From: Streptococcus suis | GTDB lineage: Bacteria > Bacillota > Bacilli > Lactobacillales > Streptococcaceae | DNA: 64,000 nt | Direction of reading: 5' to 3' | Assembly (NCBI RefSeq): GCF_016743335.1 | Contig: NZ_WCJE01000009.1 | Span: forward strand, 1 to 64,000 | Made by a program: the position numbers and the translations under genes | Part shown: positions 15,777 to 25,280 of the stretch, one piece after another | Numbering within the stretch: the stretch's first letter is position 1 | How the letters are laid out: the number at the start of each line of letters is the position of its first letter | The notes under the pieces: generated by a model | Databases searched by the model: none | What the model was told of the DNA's origin: nothing | Seen by the model: only the letters and a program-made list of their open reading frames with translations

Positions 15777-17006
15777 ATGTCAAACCATCCAATTCATGTT
15801 TTTTCAGAAATTGGTAAGCTGAAAAAAGTTATGTTACACAGACCAGGTAAGGAAATTGAAAACCTGATGCCTGACTACCTAGAACGCCTACTCTTCGATG
15901 ATATTCCATTCTTAGAAGATGCGCAGAGAGAGCATGATGCTTTTGCTCAAGCTCTTCGTGATGAAGGGGTTGAAGTGCTCTACTTGGAAAAATTAGCTGC
16001 TGAGTCACTTGTTACGCCTGAAATTCGTGAACAATTTATTGATGAATATCTCGAAGAAGCTAACATTCGTGGTCGGGCGACTAAGAAGGCAATCCGCAAG
16101 TTGTTGATGTCTATTGAAGATAATCAAGAACTGGTTGAGAAAACGATGGCTGGTGTTCAAAAGGCAGAATTGCCAGAAATCCCTTCTGAAGAAAAAGGTT
16201 TGACAGATTTGGTTGAATCCTCTTACCCATTTGCAATAGACCCAATGCCAAACCTTTACTTCACACGGGATCCATTTGCTACGATTGGTAATGCTGTTTC
16301 TCTTAACCACATGTATTCAGAAACACGGAACCGTGAAACCTTGTATGGTAAATACATCTTCACTCATCACCCAGAATATGGTGGAAAAGTTCCATTGGTT
16401 TACAATCGAGAAGAAACTACTCGTATAGAGGGTGGTGACGAATTGGTTCTTTCAAAAGATGTTTTGGCAGTAGGTATTTCACAACGTACCGATGCTGCAT
16501 CAATTGAAAAACTATTGGTAAATATCTTTGAACAGCATGTTGGCTTCAAGAAAGTATTGGCATTCGAATTTGCTAACAACCGTAAATTCATGCACTTGGA
16601 TACAGTATTTACCATGGTTGACTACGATAAGTTTACTATCCACCCAGAAATTGAAGGTGACCTTCGTGTCTTCTCTGTAACCTATGAAAATGATACACTT
16701 CATATTGAAGAAGAACATGGTGACTTGGCAGAACTTTTGGCTGTGAACCTTGGTCTTGAAAAAGTAGAATTGATTCGTTGTGGTGGCGGTGATATGGTTG
16801 CTGCTGGTCGTGAGCAATGGAATGATGGTTCAAATACATTGACTATTGCACCAGGTGTGGTAGTTGTTTACAAACGCAATACGATTACCAATGCAATCCT
16901 CGAGTCCAAAGGGCTTCGTTTGATTAAGATTGGCGGAAGCGAATTGGTTCGTGGTCGTGGTGGACCTCGTTGTATGTCAATGCCGTTCGAACGGGAAGAC
17001 ATCTAA
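15777..17006 (+). CDS. arcA: arginine deiminase
   Basis: Hydrolyses arginine to citrulline and ammonia in the cytosol, the first step of the arginine deiminase pathway. The start at 15777 ([13 protein letters not shown]) follows AAGGAGGAC and gives the normal 409 residues; an in-frame reading from 15708 adds 23 unlikely residues. Landmarks are [14 protein letters not shown], the [11 protein letters not shown] histidine/aspartate, RCGGGD, and the catalytic cysteine near the C-terminus (C399 in [10 protein letters not shown]). A cre site and a possible RBS-masking hairpin precede it. The next gene starts within its stop codon (TAATG). Confidence 0.97.
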   Translation: MSNHPIHVFSEIGKLKKVMLHRPGKEIENLMPDYLERLLFDDIPFLEDAQREHDAFAQALRDEGVEVLYLEKLAAESLVTPEIREQFIDEYLEEANIRGRATKKAIRKLLMSIEDNQELVEKTMAGVQKAELPEIPSEEKGLTDLVESSYPFAIDPMPNLYFTRDPFATIGNAVSLNHMYSETRNRETLYGKYIFTHHPEYGGKVPLVYNREETTRIEGGDELVLSKDVLAVGISQRTDAASIEKLLVNIFEQHVGFKKVLAFEFANNRKFMHLDTVFTMVDYDKFTIHPEIEGDLRVFSVTYENDTLHIEEEHGDLAELLAVNLGLEKVELIRCGGGDMVAAGREQWNDGSNTLTIAPGVVVVYKRNTITNAILESKGLRLIKIGGSELVRGRGGPRCMSMPFEREDI

Positions 17007-17446
17007 TGCCGAGTATAGAACGAACAACAATCGGTTCGGAAGAATGGCAACGCGCAGCCTCTATCTATGTCCGCTATAAGGTATTTGTCCTTGAGCGTGG
17101 TATTGCAAAGGAAGATGAATTTGACCAGAATGATACGGAAGGAAGAGTTTACGCCAATCTCTTTATTGGTGAAGAGCCTGTTTCGACGGGACGTTTTCTT
17201 CCTGTCGGTCCTGGTCAAGCTCGTCTAACCCGAATAGCCACTCTACCGAATTTTCGTGGAAAAGGCTATGGAAAAATGATTATCAGCTCTTTGGAAGCTT
17301 ATGCACGTGAAGCAGGCTTTCATCAGTTGAATATACATTCGGAGTTAACTGCAAAGACTTTTTATGAGTCAGTTGGCTACCAAGCAACTTCTGAAGTTTA
17401 TCAAGAAGATGGAGAATGGTGCCAGACATTGACAAAATTTATTTAA
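17006..17446 (+). CDS. GNAT family N-acetyltransferase in the arc operon
   Basis: Acetyl-CoA-dependent acetyltransferase of 146 residues. The start ATG overlaps the arcA stop (TAATG). The acetyl-CoA pyrophosphate-binding motif is [18 protein letters not shown] (R/Q-x-x-G-x-G/A), followed by [21 protein letters not shown] and FYESVGY, typical of the ElaA/YjcF-like subgroup. Substrate unknown. Its tight insertion between arcA and arcB suggests a role in arginine or polyamine metabolism or protein modification, but this is inference from position. Confidence 0.9.
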   Translation: MPSIERTTIGSEEWQRAASIYVRYKVFVLERGIAKEDEFDQNDTEGRVYANLFIGEEPVSTGRFLPVGPGQARLTRIATLPNFRGKGYGKMIISSLEAYAREAGFHQLNIHSELTAKTFYESVGYQATSEVYQEDGEWCQTLTKFI

Positions 17447-17463
17447 ACATTAGGAGAAAAACA

Positions 17464-18477
17464 ATGACAAACATTTTTAAGGGAAGACATTTCCTTGCAG
17501 AGAAAGATTTCACGCGCGCAGAATTGGAATGGTTGATTGATTTCTCAGCTCATTTGAAAGATTTGAAAAAACGCAATATTCCACATCGTTATTTGGAAGG
17601 TAAAAATATTGCTCTCTTGTTTGAAAAAACATCAACACGTACTCGTGCTGCCTTCACAGTAGCATCGATTGACCTTGGTGCCCATCCAGAATATCTTGGT
17701 GCAAACGACATCCAGCTTGGTAAGAAAGAATCTACAGAAGATACTGCTAAAGTTTTGGGACGCATGTTCGACGGTATTGAATTCCGTGGTTTCAGCCAAA
17801 AAATGGTGGAAGAATTGGCAGAATTCTCTGGTGTGCCAGTATGGAATGGTTTGACAGATGCATGGCACCCAACTCAAATGTTGGCGGACTACTTGACTGT
17901 TAAAGAAAACTTTGGCAAGTTGGAAGGCTTGACTTTGGTTTACTGTGGTGATGGCCGGAACAACGTTGCCAACTCTCTCTTGGTGACTGGTGCCATTCTT
18001 GGTGTCAATGTCCATATCTTCTCTCCAAAAGAACTCTTCCCTGATGAAACTGTTGTGGCATTGGCAGAAGGCTTTGCCAAAGAAAGTGGAGCACGTGTTC
18101 TCATTACTGACAATGCTGACGAAGCAGTCAAAGGCGCAGATGTTCTCTATACAGACGTTTGGGTATCAATGGGTGAAGAAGATAAATTTGCAGAACGCGT
18201 TGCCCTCTTGAAACCATACCAAGTGAATATGGAATTGGTGAAAAAAGCAGAAAACGACAATCTTATCTTCCTACACTGTTTGCCTGCCTTCCATGATACA
18301 AACACTGTTTATGGTAAAGATGTCGCTGAAAAATTCGGCGTAGAAGAAATGGAAGTAACAGACGAAGTATTCCGTAGCAAATATGCTCGTCACTTCGACC
18401 AAGCTGAAAACCGTATGCACACTATTAAAGCAGTGATGGCGGCTACTTTAGGGGATCCATTTGTTCCACGTGTGTAA
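17464..18477 (+). CDS. arcB: catabolic ornithine carbamoyltransferase
   Basis: Converts citrulline plus phosphate to ornithine and carbamoyl phosphate, second step of the arginine deiminase pathway. ATG at 17464 after TAGGAGAAAA gives 337 residues. The carbamoyl-phosphate motif STRTR (in [11 protein letters not shown]), the [10 protein letters not shown] segment and the ornithine-binding HCLPAFHD are all present. Adjacent arcA and arcC mark it as the catabolic enzyme rather than biosynthetic ArgF. The stop codon shares its last base with a RUP-like repeat. Confidence 0.97.
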   Translation: MTNIFKGRHFLAEKDFTRAELEWLIDFSAHLKDLKKRNIPHRYLEGKNIALLFEKTSTRTRAAFTVASIDLGAHPEYLGANDIQLGKKESTEDTAKVLGRMFDGIEFRGFSQKMVEELAEFSGVPVWNGLTDAWHPTQMLADYLTVKENFGKLEGLTLVYCGDGRNNVANSLLVTGAILGVNVHIFSPKELFPDETVVALAEGFAKESGARVLITDNADEAVKGADVLYTDVWVSMGEEDKFAERVALLKPYQVNMELVKKAENDNLIFLHCLPAFHDTNTVYGKDVAEKFGVEEMEVTDEVFRSKYARHFDQAENRMHTIKAVMAATLGDPFVPRV

Positions 18478-18683
18478 TACTCTTCGAAAATCAAACTCAT
18501 ACGTTGTCGACTCGATTTGATGACTGAAAAGCTCCAGTGGAGGTTTTCAGCCTGTTCCCTTGAAGTATGAAAGGAACGGAGTTCTATCTTCATATGTGAA
18601 GCGAACTTCGCTCGCTCTATTTCCAACCTCCAAAGGTTCCCCGAACCTTTGAAGCAAGTCTGATTTTGATTTTCATTGAGTAT
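18477..18683. repeat. RUP-like MITE, copy 2, inside the arc operon (207 bp)
   Basis: The ends ATACTCTTCGAAAATCAAA and TTTTGATTTTCATTGAGTAT are those of the elements at 1374 and 62560, but this copy is twice as long with an expanded middle. It starts at the last base of the arcB stop and separates arcB from arcC. Confidence 0.85.
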
Positions 18684-18706
18684 ATTCTCTAGTCATCGCA
18701 ACCTCC

Positions 18707-18733
18707 GGGGGCTGGCACCCAGCCCCCTTATTT
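18707..18733 (+). terminator. GC-rich hairpin between arcB and arcC
   Basis: GGGGGCTGG - CAC - CCAGCCCCC is a perfect 9-base-pair stem followed by TTATTTT. It is strong enough to act as a partial terminator, attenuator or RNA processing barrier within the operon, lowering or separating arcC expression. Confidence 0.65.
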
Positions 18734-18790
18734 TGAGGATAGATGTGTAAGCGATTACTATTTCGCGAAAGTGAGGAAAAAGCAAGAGAT

Positions 18791-19738
18791 ATGGCAAATC
18801 GTAAAATTGTAGTAGCCTTGGGTGGCAATGCCATTTTATCGTCCGACCCATCGGCTAAAGCACAAAAAGAGGCCTTGGTACAAACAGCCAAGCACCTTGT
18901 AAAATTGATAAAAAATGGGGATGACCTTATTATCACGCATGGTAATGGTCCTCAGGTTGGAAACTTACTTCTTCAAAACCTTGCTGCTGATTCGGAAAAG
19001 AACCCAGCTTTTCCATTAGACAGTTTGGTAGCCATGACAGAAGGTTCGATTGGTTTCTGGTTGCAAAATGCCTTGGAAAATGAATTGCTCAAGGAAGGCA
19101 TTGAAAAAGATGTAGCATCTGTTGTGACCCAGGTTATCGTGGATAAGAATGATCCCGCCTTCGAAAATTTGACCAAGCCGATTGGACCATTCTATACAGA
19201 AGAAGAAGCGAAAGCAGAAGCAGAAAAGACTGGTGCAACCTTCAAAGAAGATGCTGGTCGTGGCTGGCGCAAAGTCGTTGCTTCGCCAAAACCTGTAGGA
19301 ATCAAAGAGATAGGTACCATTCGTACCCTTCTCAATGCAGGTGAGGTAGTCGTAGCTGCTGGAGGCGGAGGTATTCCAGTTGTCCAAGAAGCAGATGGCA
19401 CCCTGACCGGTGTGGAAGCAGTTATCGATAAGGACTTTGCTTCTCAATGTTTGGCAGAATTGGTTGACGCAGACTTGTTTATCGTCTTGACCGGTGTAGA
19501 CTATGTCTTTGTTAACTACAACAAACCAGACCAAGAAAAATTAGAAACAGTTACCGTAGCTGAATTGGAAGAATATATCAAACAAAATCAATTCGCACCA
19601 GGTTCCATGCTACCGAAAGTTGAAGCAGCTATTGCTTTTGTAAACAATAAGCCGCAATCAAAAGCAGTCATTACCTCATTAGAAAACTTAGGTGCTTTGA
19701 TTGAATCCGATAGCGGCACTATCATTGTCAAAGGCTAA
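18791..19738 (+). CDS. arcC: carbamate kinase
   Basis: Transfers phosphate from carbamoyl phosphate to ADP, the ATP-yielding third step of the pathway. The start at 18791 ([16 protein letters not shown]) gives the usual 315 residues; an in-frame ATG at 18743 would add 16 residues outside the family pattern. Amino-acid-kinase fold marks are [25 protein letters not shown] and [14 protein letters not shown]. It is separated from arcB by the RUP-like repeat and a GC-rich hairpin, so its expression may differ from arcAB. Confidence 0.96.
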   Translation: MANRKIVVALGGNAILSSDPSAKAQKEALVQTAKHLVKLIKNGDDLIITHGNGPQVGNLLLQNLAADSEKNPAFPLDSLVAMTEGSIGFWLQNALENELLKEGIEKDVASVVTQVIVDKNDPAFENLTKPIGPFYTEEEAKAEAEKTGATFKEDAGRGWRKVVASPKPVGIKEIGTIRTLLNAGEVVVAAGGGGIPVVQEADGTLTGVEAVIDKDFASQCLAELVDADLFIVLTGVDYVFVNYNKPDQEKLETVTVAELEEYIKQNQFAPGSMLPKVEAAIAFVNNKPQSKAVITSLENLGALIESDSGTIIVKG

Positions 19739-20080
19739 GTAGCTGTATGTATCGTTGAGGCTTCTATTTATTGATGTACTCTGCATGCAAATATAGTTTT
19801 TAAACTAGACGGGTTATTTATTGATGGAGTTAGGGGAGAGAAAGTGTTGATAGTCCCATAAGGGTTCCCTTTAATCTAAACATGAAGGTCTGGGCGTCTA
19901 AGCTCTCTCCCCTCTCATCCATTTCCTATCAAGTATCTATCTATAAGCAATGATTTCAGATAATAGACTGAAGGAGATAGACATCTCTTGAAGATAGGTG
20001 GATATTTGATACGGTTATTACGGATACAATTTCCCTTAAATAGGGGATAAACTTTTAAAATATTATAGGAGGTTTTTGCG
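19739..20080 (+). other. structured region before arcD
   Basis: This 340-base gap holds no gene. AGGGGAGAG (19832-19840) and CTCTCCCCT (19905-19913) could pair around an approximately 64-base insert, and TTCCCTTAAATAGGGGA (about 20031-20047) forms a small hairpin near the arcD ribosome binding site (ATAGGAGG). It may contain a secondary promoter or mRNA-stability structures for arcD-arcT. Confidence 0.4.
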
Positions 20081-21586
20081 ATGAGCGAAAAAGTGAAAAA
20101 AGGCTTTAAAATGCCTTCATCGTATTCTATTTTGATGCTCATTATTGCCTTTATGGCAGTGATGACATGGGTTATTCCAGCAGGTCAGTATGAAAAAGAC
20201 GAAGCTGGAAAATTTATCACAGGCACCTATCAAGCAGTGGCTCAAAATCCGCAGGGAATTTGGGATATTCTGATGGCACCTGTCCGTGCTATGTTGGGTC
20301 ATGGCGATACTAGTAAGGCTATTGACGTTGCCTTCTTTATTCTGATGGTTGGTTCCTTCTTAGGCGTGGTCAATGAAACTGGTGCGCTTGATGTGGGGAT
20401 TGCCTCCATTGTGAAACGCTTCAAGGGTCGCGAGAAAATGCTGATTTACATTCTCATGCCTTTGTTTGCCTTGGGCGGTTCTACCTACGGTATGGGTGAG
20501 GAAACCATGGCCTTCTTCCCGCTCCTTGTTCCTGTTATGATGGCAGTTGGTTTTGATAGTATTACAGGTGTTGCTATTATCTTGTTGGGTTCTCAAATCG
20601 GCTGTTTGGCTTCGACTGTAAACCCATTTGCGACAGGTGTGGCTTCGGATGCAGCAGGGGTTTCCTTGGCCGATGGTATGATATGGCGGATTATCTTCTT
20701 TATCGTTATTTTGGGTCTGGGTGTGTGGTTCGTTGCTAACTATGCTGAAAAAGTGAAAAACGACCCAACTAAATCCCTCGTTTACAAACAACGTGAAGCA
20801 GATATGGCTCATTTCAATGTCAACACATCAAGTGAAGAAGTCAATGCTGTCTTGACACCTGCTCAAAAACGTGTCCTTTGGGTCTTCGTATTGACTTTTG
20901 TAGTCATGATTTGTAGTTTTATTCCTTGGGAAGACTTGGGTGTTTCTGTCTTTGCAGATTTTAACACCTGGTTACTTGGCTTGCCAGGAATCGGTCAGGT
21001 GATTGGTAGTTCAGCCTATCCATTTGGCTGGTGGTATTTCCCTGAAGGAGCTATGCTCTTTGCCTTTGCTGGTGTCTTGGTCGGTATTGTCTATGGCATG
21101 GATGAAGCACGTCTGGTAAAAGCCTTTATGAATGGTGCGGCAGACTTGCTCAGTGTTGCCCTTATCTGTGCGGTGGCGCGTGGTATTCAAGTCATCATGA
21201 ATGACGGTATGATTACAGCGACTATTCTGCATTGGGGTGAAGTTGGCTTGCAAGGTTTGTCTTCACAAGTATTCATCATTTTGACATATCTCTTCTATCT
21301 ACCAATGTCCTTCCTGATTCCATCTTCATCAGGTCTTGCAGGGGCTTCTATGGGTATCATGGCACCTCTTGGTGAATTTGTAAATGTACCAGCGAGCTTG
21401 GTTATCACAGCTTTCCAAGCTGCATCAGGTCTCTTGAACTTGGTGGCTCCAACATCAGGTATTGTAATGGGAGCCTTGGCACTTGGTCGTGTTGAAATTG
21501 GTACTTGGTATAAATTTGTAGGTAAATTGATTGCAGCTATTGTACTTGCATCAATTGCTATTCTTGTCATTGCGACATTCTTCTAA
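20081..21586 (+). CDS. arcD: YfcC family arginine/ornithine antiporter ArcD
   Basis: Integral membrane protein of 501 residues with about a dozen hydrophobic spans. It begins with a short basic cytoplasmic end (MSEKVKKGFKMPSSYS) and an MTWVIPAGQYEKDE segment typical of the YfcC/C4-dicarboxylate-carrier-like family. Conserved loops include GSTYGMGEETMAFFPLLVP and IPSSSGLAGASMGIMAPLGE. Placed between arcC and a dipeptidase, it is the expected exchanger importing arginine and exporting ornithine. Specificity is inferred from context and from the S. suis arc locus. Confidence 0.9.
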   Translation: MSEKVKKGFKMPSSYSILMLIIAFMAVMTWVIPAGQYEKDEAGKFITGTYQAVAQNPQGIWDILMAPVRAMLGHGDTSKAIDVAFFILMVGSFLGVVNETGALDVGIASIVKRFKGREKMLIYILMPLFALGGSTYGMGEETMAFFPLLVPVMMAVGFDSITGVAIILLGSQIGCLASTVNPFATGVASDAAGVSLADGMIWRIIFFIVILGLGVWFVANYAEKVKNDPTKSLVYKQREADMAHFNVNTSSEEVNAVLTPAQKRVLWVFVLTFVVMICSFIPWEDLGVSVFADFNTWLLGLPGIGQVIGSSAYPFGWWYFPEGAMLFAFAGVLVGIVYGMDEARLVKAFMNGAADLLSVALICAVARGIQVIMNDGMITATILHWGEVGLQGLSSQVFIILTYLFYLPMSFLIPSSSGLAGASMGIMAPLGEFVNVPASLVITAFQAASGLLNLVAPTSGIVMGALALGRVEIGTWYKFVGKLIAAIVLASIAILVIATFF

Positions 21587-21701
21587 TCGAAATTCTGGGT
21601 CAGATTTTATCATGAATACAGATAAATTTGGCTCAGTTTTTCCATTTGTGATAGAATGAAAACAGAAAGAACTATATTTTAATCTGTTGAAAGGAGAAAC
21701 A

Positions 21702-23042
21702 ATGGAAACAAGTTTTATTCAAGCACAGCATCAAGAGGCTTGTGTAGAGGCGATTAAGGAACTGGTAGCTTTTCCGTCTGTCCTGCATGAAGGTCAAAAC
21801 CAAACACCATTTGGTCAGGCGATTCAGGATGTTCTGGAGCACACGTTGGCTTTGACGGAAAAAATGGGTTTTAAAACTTATTTAGACCCTGCTGGCTATT
21901 ATGGCTATGCTGAAATTGGGCAAGGCGAAGAATTATTAGCAATCCTTTGCCACTTAGATGTGGTACCTGCTGGTGATCTTAGTCAATGGCAGACGCCGCC
22001 TTTTGAGGCTGTGGTAGAGGGAGATTACATTATTGGACGCGGGGTTCAGGATGATAAAGGTCCTTCGATGGCGGCCTTATTTGCAGTAAAAGCACTTCTT
22101 GATGCGGGAGTCCAATTTAACAAACGGATTCGTTTCATTTTTGGAACAGATGAAGAGACCTTATGGCGGTGTATGAACCGCTACAATCAGTTGGAAGAAG
22201 TGGCAACTATGGGCTTTGCACCAGATTCTTCCTTCCCTTTGACTTATGCTGAAAAAGGATTGCTACAGGCCAAATTGCATGGTCCAGGTCACCCTTGTCT
22301 GAGTATCGAAGCGGGAACTGCCTATAACGTAGTACCTGCCAAGGCAAGCTATTCCGGTCATTTATTAGCAGGAGTTATTGCGGAATTAGATCAATTAGGC
22401 TTTGATTATGAAACCAAAGATGATCAAGTAACGGTTCTTGGTATTTCGCGGCACGCCAAGGATGCTGCCGAGGGGGTCAATGCCATCGTTCGTTTGGCAA
22501 AGGCTTTGGAACATTTCGAAAGTCATCCAGCCTTGGACTTTATCGTCAATGCAGTTGGTGAAGATGCCACAGGATTTAAGCTTTTTGGTGATGTGACCGA
22601 TGAACCATCAGGGACACTCAGTTTCAATATTGCAGGTCTAACCATTAGCGCAAAAAAATCAGAAATTCGCTTGGACATTCGTATTCCTGTCACTGCGGAT
22701 AAAGAAGCCCTAGTTTCTACTTTACAAGCCAAAGCGCAATCATGTGGCTTGACCTATGAAGAGTACGACTACCTTGCTTCCTTGTATGTGCCATTAGACA
22801 GCCAGCTGGTATCTACGCTCATGTCTGTTTATCAAGATAAGACAGGAGATTTAACAAGCGAGCCAATCTCGTCAGGTGGGGCTACCTTTGCTCGTACCAT
22901 GCCAAACTGTGTGGCCTTTGGTGCATGTTTCCCAGATACAGAACAAACAGAGCATCAGGAAAATGAACGCATGCCATTAGAAGACTTATATAAAACAATG
23001 GATATTTATGCTGAGGCAGTCTATCGCCTAGCTGCGGAATAG
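21702..23042 (+). CDS. arcT: M20 family dipeptidase of the arc locus
   Basis: Zinc-dependent dipeptidase of 446 residues, PepV-like. ATG at 21702 follows AAAGGAGAAAC. Metal-site motifs are LCHLDVVPAGD (His, Asp), GRGVQDDKGPS (bridging Asp), GTDEETLWRCM (catalytic and ligand Glu) and APDSSFPLTYAEKG (Asp), with the final metal-ligand histidine probably near QTEHQENERM. In S. suis this position is called arcT; it probably releases arginine from peptides for the pathway (inference). A strong terminator follows. Confidence 0.88.
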   Translation: METSFIQAQHQEACVEAIKELVAFPSVLHEGQNQTPFGQAIQDVLEHTLALTEKMGFKTYLDPAGYYGYAEIGQGEELLAILCHLDVVPAGDLSQWQTPPFEAVVEGDYIIGRGVQDDKGPSMAALFAVKALLDAGVQFNKRIRFIFGTDEETLWRCMNRYNQLEEVATMGFAPDSSFPLTYAEKGLLQAKLHGPGHPCLSIEAGTAYNVVPAKASYSGHLLAGVIAELDQLGFDYETKDDQVTVLGISRHAKDAAEGVNAIVRLAKALEHFESHPALDFIVNAVGEDATGFKLFGDVTDEPSGTLSFNIAGLTISAKKSEIRLDIRIPVTADKEALVSTLQAKAQSCGLTYEEYDYLASLYVPLDSQLVSTLMSVYQDKTGDLTSEPISSGGATFARTMPNCVAFGACFPDTEQTEHQENERMPLEDLYKTMDIYAEAVYRLAAE

Positions 23043-23076
23043 CCACTATCAGTATTGAATAGTAAATTACAGTTTA

Positions 23077-23107
23077 AAAGCTCTTAGTGAAATATCTAAG
23101 AGCTTTT
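23077..23107 (+). terminator. terminator of the arc operon
   Basis: AAAGCTCTTAG / CTAAGAGCTTTT hairpin with loop TGAAATAT and a T-rich tail. Confidence 0.85.
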
Positions 23108-23367
23108 CTTATGAAGAATAACATTGAAAGATGAGATAGAAATGTGTCACTGTTTACAAGAAGTGGACAAAAATATATGAAAGTGTGACTTATTATATGC
23201 TATTTTAGAAATAGAACCCATCTGCATATAGAATAAGTCAAGTTAGACTATTCTACAATAAAACACTTACATGTTATATTTTCGTTTATGAGTATAAAGG
23301 GAAGTTATTGATATTTATTTGAAAAATTATCTTTAAAATTAAGTATGTTGTTTGTGAACACAAATTT

Positions 23368-23841
23368 TTATAATTTACTAAAGAAAAATGGTGGAGTAAA
23401 CTGTTTCAAGTGCTCGAAGCAAGCTTGTGCCCCCTCGACATCTTCACAAATGATGAGACAGACATCGTCACCGCAGACGGTCGCTACAATTTGAGGAATC
23501 TCCATGGCATCCAAAATAGAACCGAATGAGTTGGCCAATCCAGGTAGGGTCTTGAGCACCACTTGATGTTGGATAGGTTTTAGCATGACCAAAGCATCTT
23601 CCATATAGAGTCGCAGTCGTTTTTCCCAGCGAGTAGGAGCAATGGGGTTGATGACATAGTGAGAAGAATCATCTTCGTTGACTTTGACAAGATTGAGCAT
23701 CTTGATGTCACGGGAGAGGGTAGATTGGGTGACGGAGACTCCGTTGACCTCTAGTAATTCTTGCAATTCCTGCTGGGTATGTATTTTCTTCTCCATGATT
23801 AGAGATAGGATCAGCTGATGGCGGCTTTCAATCTTGTTCAT
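23368..23841 (-). CDS. argR: arginine repressor ArgR/AhrC
   Basis: Hexameric arginine-responsive regulator of 157 residues. The N-terminal winged helix reads [24 protein letters not shown] followed by the recognition motif [16 protein letters not shown]. The C-terminal oligomerisation/arginine-binding domain has [13 protein letters not shown] and [15 protein letters not shown] (the conserved GxDD-type site). Convergent with the arc operon; in streptococci ArgR proteins regulate arc and arginine transport. It lies 63 bases downstream of queA, probably in the same transcript, after GGAGGGCCC. Confidence 0.94.
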   Translation of the reverse strand: MNKIESRHQLILSLIMEKKIHTQQELQELLEVNGVSVTQSTLSRDIKMLNLVKVNEDDSSHYVINPIAPTRWEKRLRLYMEDALVMLKPIQHQVVLKTLPGLANSFGSILDAMEIPQIVATVCGDDVCLIICEDVEGAQACFEHLKQFTPPFFFSKL

Positions 23842-23904
23842 AGGGCCCTCCTTGAGATGTAAGGAAAATAAAATCTGAACTCAGAATAAATTGGTGATAA
23901 CAGC

Positions 23905-24933
23905 CTATTGAATAAACATTGCATCCCCAAAACTAAAGAAGCGGTAACGTTCTTCAACAGCATGTTTATAGGCATCTAAGGTAAATTCTCTACCTGCAAA
24001 GGCAGAAACTAGCATAACCAAAGTAGATTTTGGCAGGTGGAAATTGGTTGAGAAGGCATCAACGATTCGGAAGGTGTAGCCAGGTTTGATGAAGATATTT
24101 GTCCAACCAGAATCAGCTTCCAAACGGCCATCAAATTTATTACCGATGGTTTCGAGGGTGCGGATGGATGTAGTGCCGACTGCGACGATACGACCACCGT
24201 TATCTTTGACTTGATTGAGGGTTTGAGCAGCTTCTGCTGATAGGTTATAGAATTCCGAGTGCATTTCATGCTCATCAACGTTATCAACAGAGACTGGTCG
24301 GAAGGTCCCAAGCCCAACGTGAAGAGTCAAATAGACTAGCTTCACTCCTTTAGCTTCGATTTTTTCGAGTAACTCTTGGGTGAAATGTAGTCCAGCAGTT
24401 GGAGCTGCGGCAGAACCGTTTTCCTTGGCATAAACTGTTTGATAGCGTTCACGGTCTTCTAATTTCTCATGAATGTAAGGTGGAAGTGGCATTTCGCCTA
24501 GACTTTCCAAGACTTCAAGGAAGATACCTTCATAGGAGAATTCAACAATTCTTCCACCGTGTTCTAATTCTTCTACGATAGTAGCAGTTAATCGTCCGTC
24601 ACCAAAAGCGACTGTGGTACCGACTTTCAGACGTTTTGCTGGTTTGGCAAGAACTTCCCACTGATCACCTTGGGTATTTTTCAAAAGCAAAAGCTCAACA
24701 TGTCCCATAGTTTCAGGCTTGTAGCCATAGAGACGGGCAGGCAGAACACGTGTATTGTTCATGACCAGAGCATCACCGGGATTCAGCTGGTCGATGATAT
24801 GGTCAAAGTGACTGTCAACCATGCTCTGTTTTTTGCGGTCGAGGATCAATAGTTTAGAGCTGTCGCGCTTTTCAAGGGGAACTTGAGCGATAAGCTCTTC
24901 GGGTAAATCAAAATCAAAATCTGCAGTATTCAT
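23905..24933 (-). CDS. queA: S-adenosylmethionine:tRNA ribosyltransferase-isomerase
   Basis: Penultimate-stage enzyme of queuosine synthesis, adding the epoxycyclopentandiol moiety from SAM to 7-aminomethyl-7-deazaguanine in tRNA. ATG at 24933, five bases after AAGGAG, gives 342 residues; a GTG two codons upstream is less likely. Family segments are [47 protein letters not shown]-like [13 protein letters not shown] and [12 protein letters not shown]. It lies 14 bases after a small membrane-protein gene and before argR. Confidence 0.97.
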   Translation of the reverse strand: MNTADFDFDLPEELIAQVPLEKRDSSKLLILDRKKQSMVDSHFDHIIDQLNPGDALVMNNTRVLPARLYGYKPETMGHVELLLLKNTQGDQWEVLAKPAKRLKVGTTVAFGDGRLTATIVEELEHGGRIVEFSYEGIFLEVLESLGEMPLPPYIHEKLEDRERYQTVYAKENGSAAAPTAGLHFTQELLEKIEAKGVKLVYLTLHVGLGTFRPVSVDNVDEHEMHSEFYNLSAEAAQTLNQVKDNGGRIVAVGTTSIRTLETIGNKFDGRLEADSGWTNIFIKPGYTFRIVDAFSTNFHLPKSTLVMLVSAFAGREFTLDAYKHAVEERYRFFSFGDAMFIQ

Positions 24934-24947
24934 ATTCACTCCTTAGA

Positions 24948-25115
24948 CTAAAATAAAATATAGGTAAAATAAATCAATAGGGCAAATGGCAAAGCCACCA
25001 ATAGACTACCAATCAGGTAGAAAATAAACTTTAGGACCTTTGATTTAGAAATAAAATAGCCAGTAAGGCAGAACAGAATACCAATAAAAAATAAGTAAAA
25101 AAGCACATCTGTCAT
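24948..25115 (-). CDS. small membrane protein upstream of queA (55 residues), unrecognised
   Basis: A short open frame from ATG at 25115 to TAG at 24948. It starts MTDVLFYLFFIGILFCLTGY, has a lysine-containing turn (ISKSKVLK), and a second hydrophobic span (FIFYLIGSLLVALPFALLIYF ... in shorter terms, two predicted membrane helices). A consensus extended -10 (TGATATAAT) ends six bases before the ATG, so the transcript would be leaderless or nearly so. Its stop is 14 bases before the queA start, implying co-transcription. No family is recognised; the membrane topology and promoter argue that it is real. Confidence 0.65.
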   Translation of the reverse strand: MTDVLFYLFFIGILFCLTGYFISKSKVLKFIFYLIGSLLVALPFALLIYFTYILF

Positions 25116-25121
25116 AAATGT

Positions 25122-25130
25122 ATTATATCA
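25122..25130 (-). promoter_or_regulatory. extended -10 promoter for the small membrane protein and queA
   Basis: On the minus strand TGATATAAT is a perfect extended -10. The next six bases lead straight into ATG at 25115, so the expected transcription start is at or next to the start codon. Confidence 0.65.
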
Positions 25131-25211
25131 TAGTTAGACACTTAAGTCTTGATGGATGGGAAGAGAATTAAAATTATTCGTGCTGATGTAATACTCTATA
25201 AGTATAAATTC

Positions 25212-25270
25212 TTGACAAAAATTGGTCTATACCATATAATAAAGAAAAGCAATAAATGGTATAGACCAAA
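25212..25270 (+). promoter_or_regulatory. nagB promoter with two NagR-like operators
   Basis: TTGACA (25212-25217), a 17-base spacer and TATAAT (25235-25240) form a consensus promoter. ATTGGTCTATACCAT (25221-25235) sits within the spacer, and its inverted equivalent ATGGTATAGACCAAA (25256-25270) overlaps the leader. These match the TGGTCTATACCA-type operator of streptococcal GntR-family NagR, so both sites probably repress nagB until amino-sugar phosphates are present. Confidence 0.85.
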
Positions 25271-25280
25271 GAGGTGTGTT

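Noticed and set aside
19016..19534. 172-codon minus-strand reading inside arcC
   Set aside because: Antisense shadow with Phe/Cys-rich composition and no family likeness.
19739..20080. Riboswitch or T-box upstream of arcD
   Set aside because: Inverted segments exist, but no conserved T-box sequence or known riboswitch core could be recognised.
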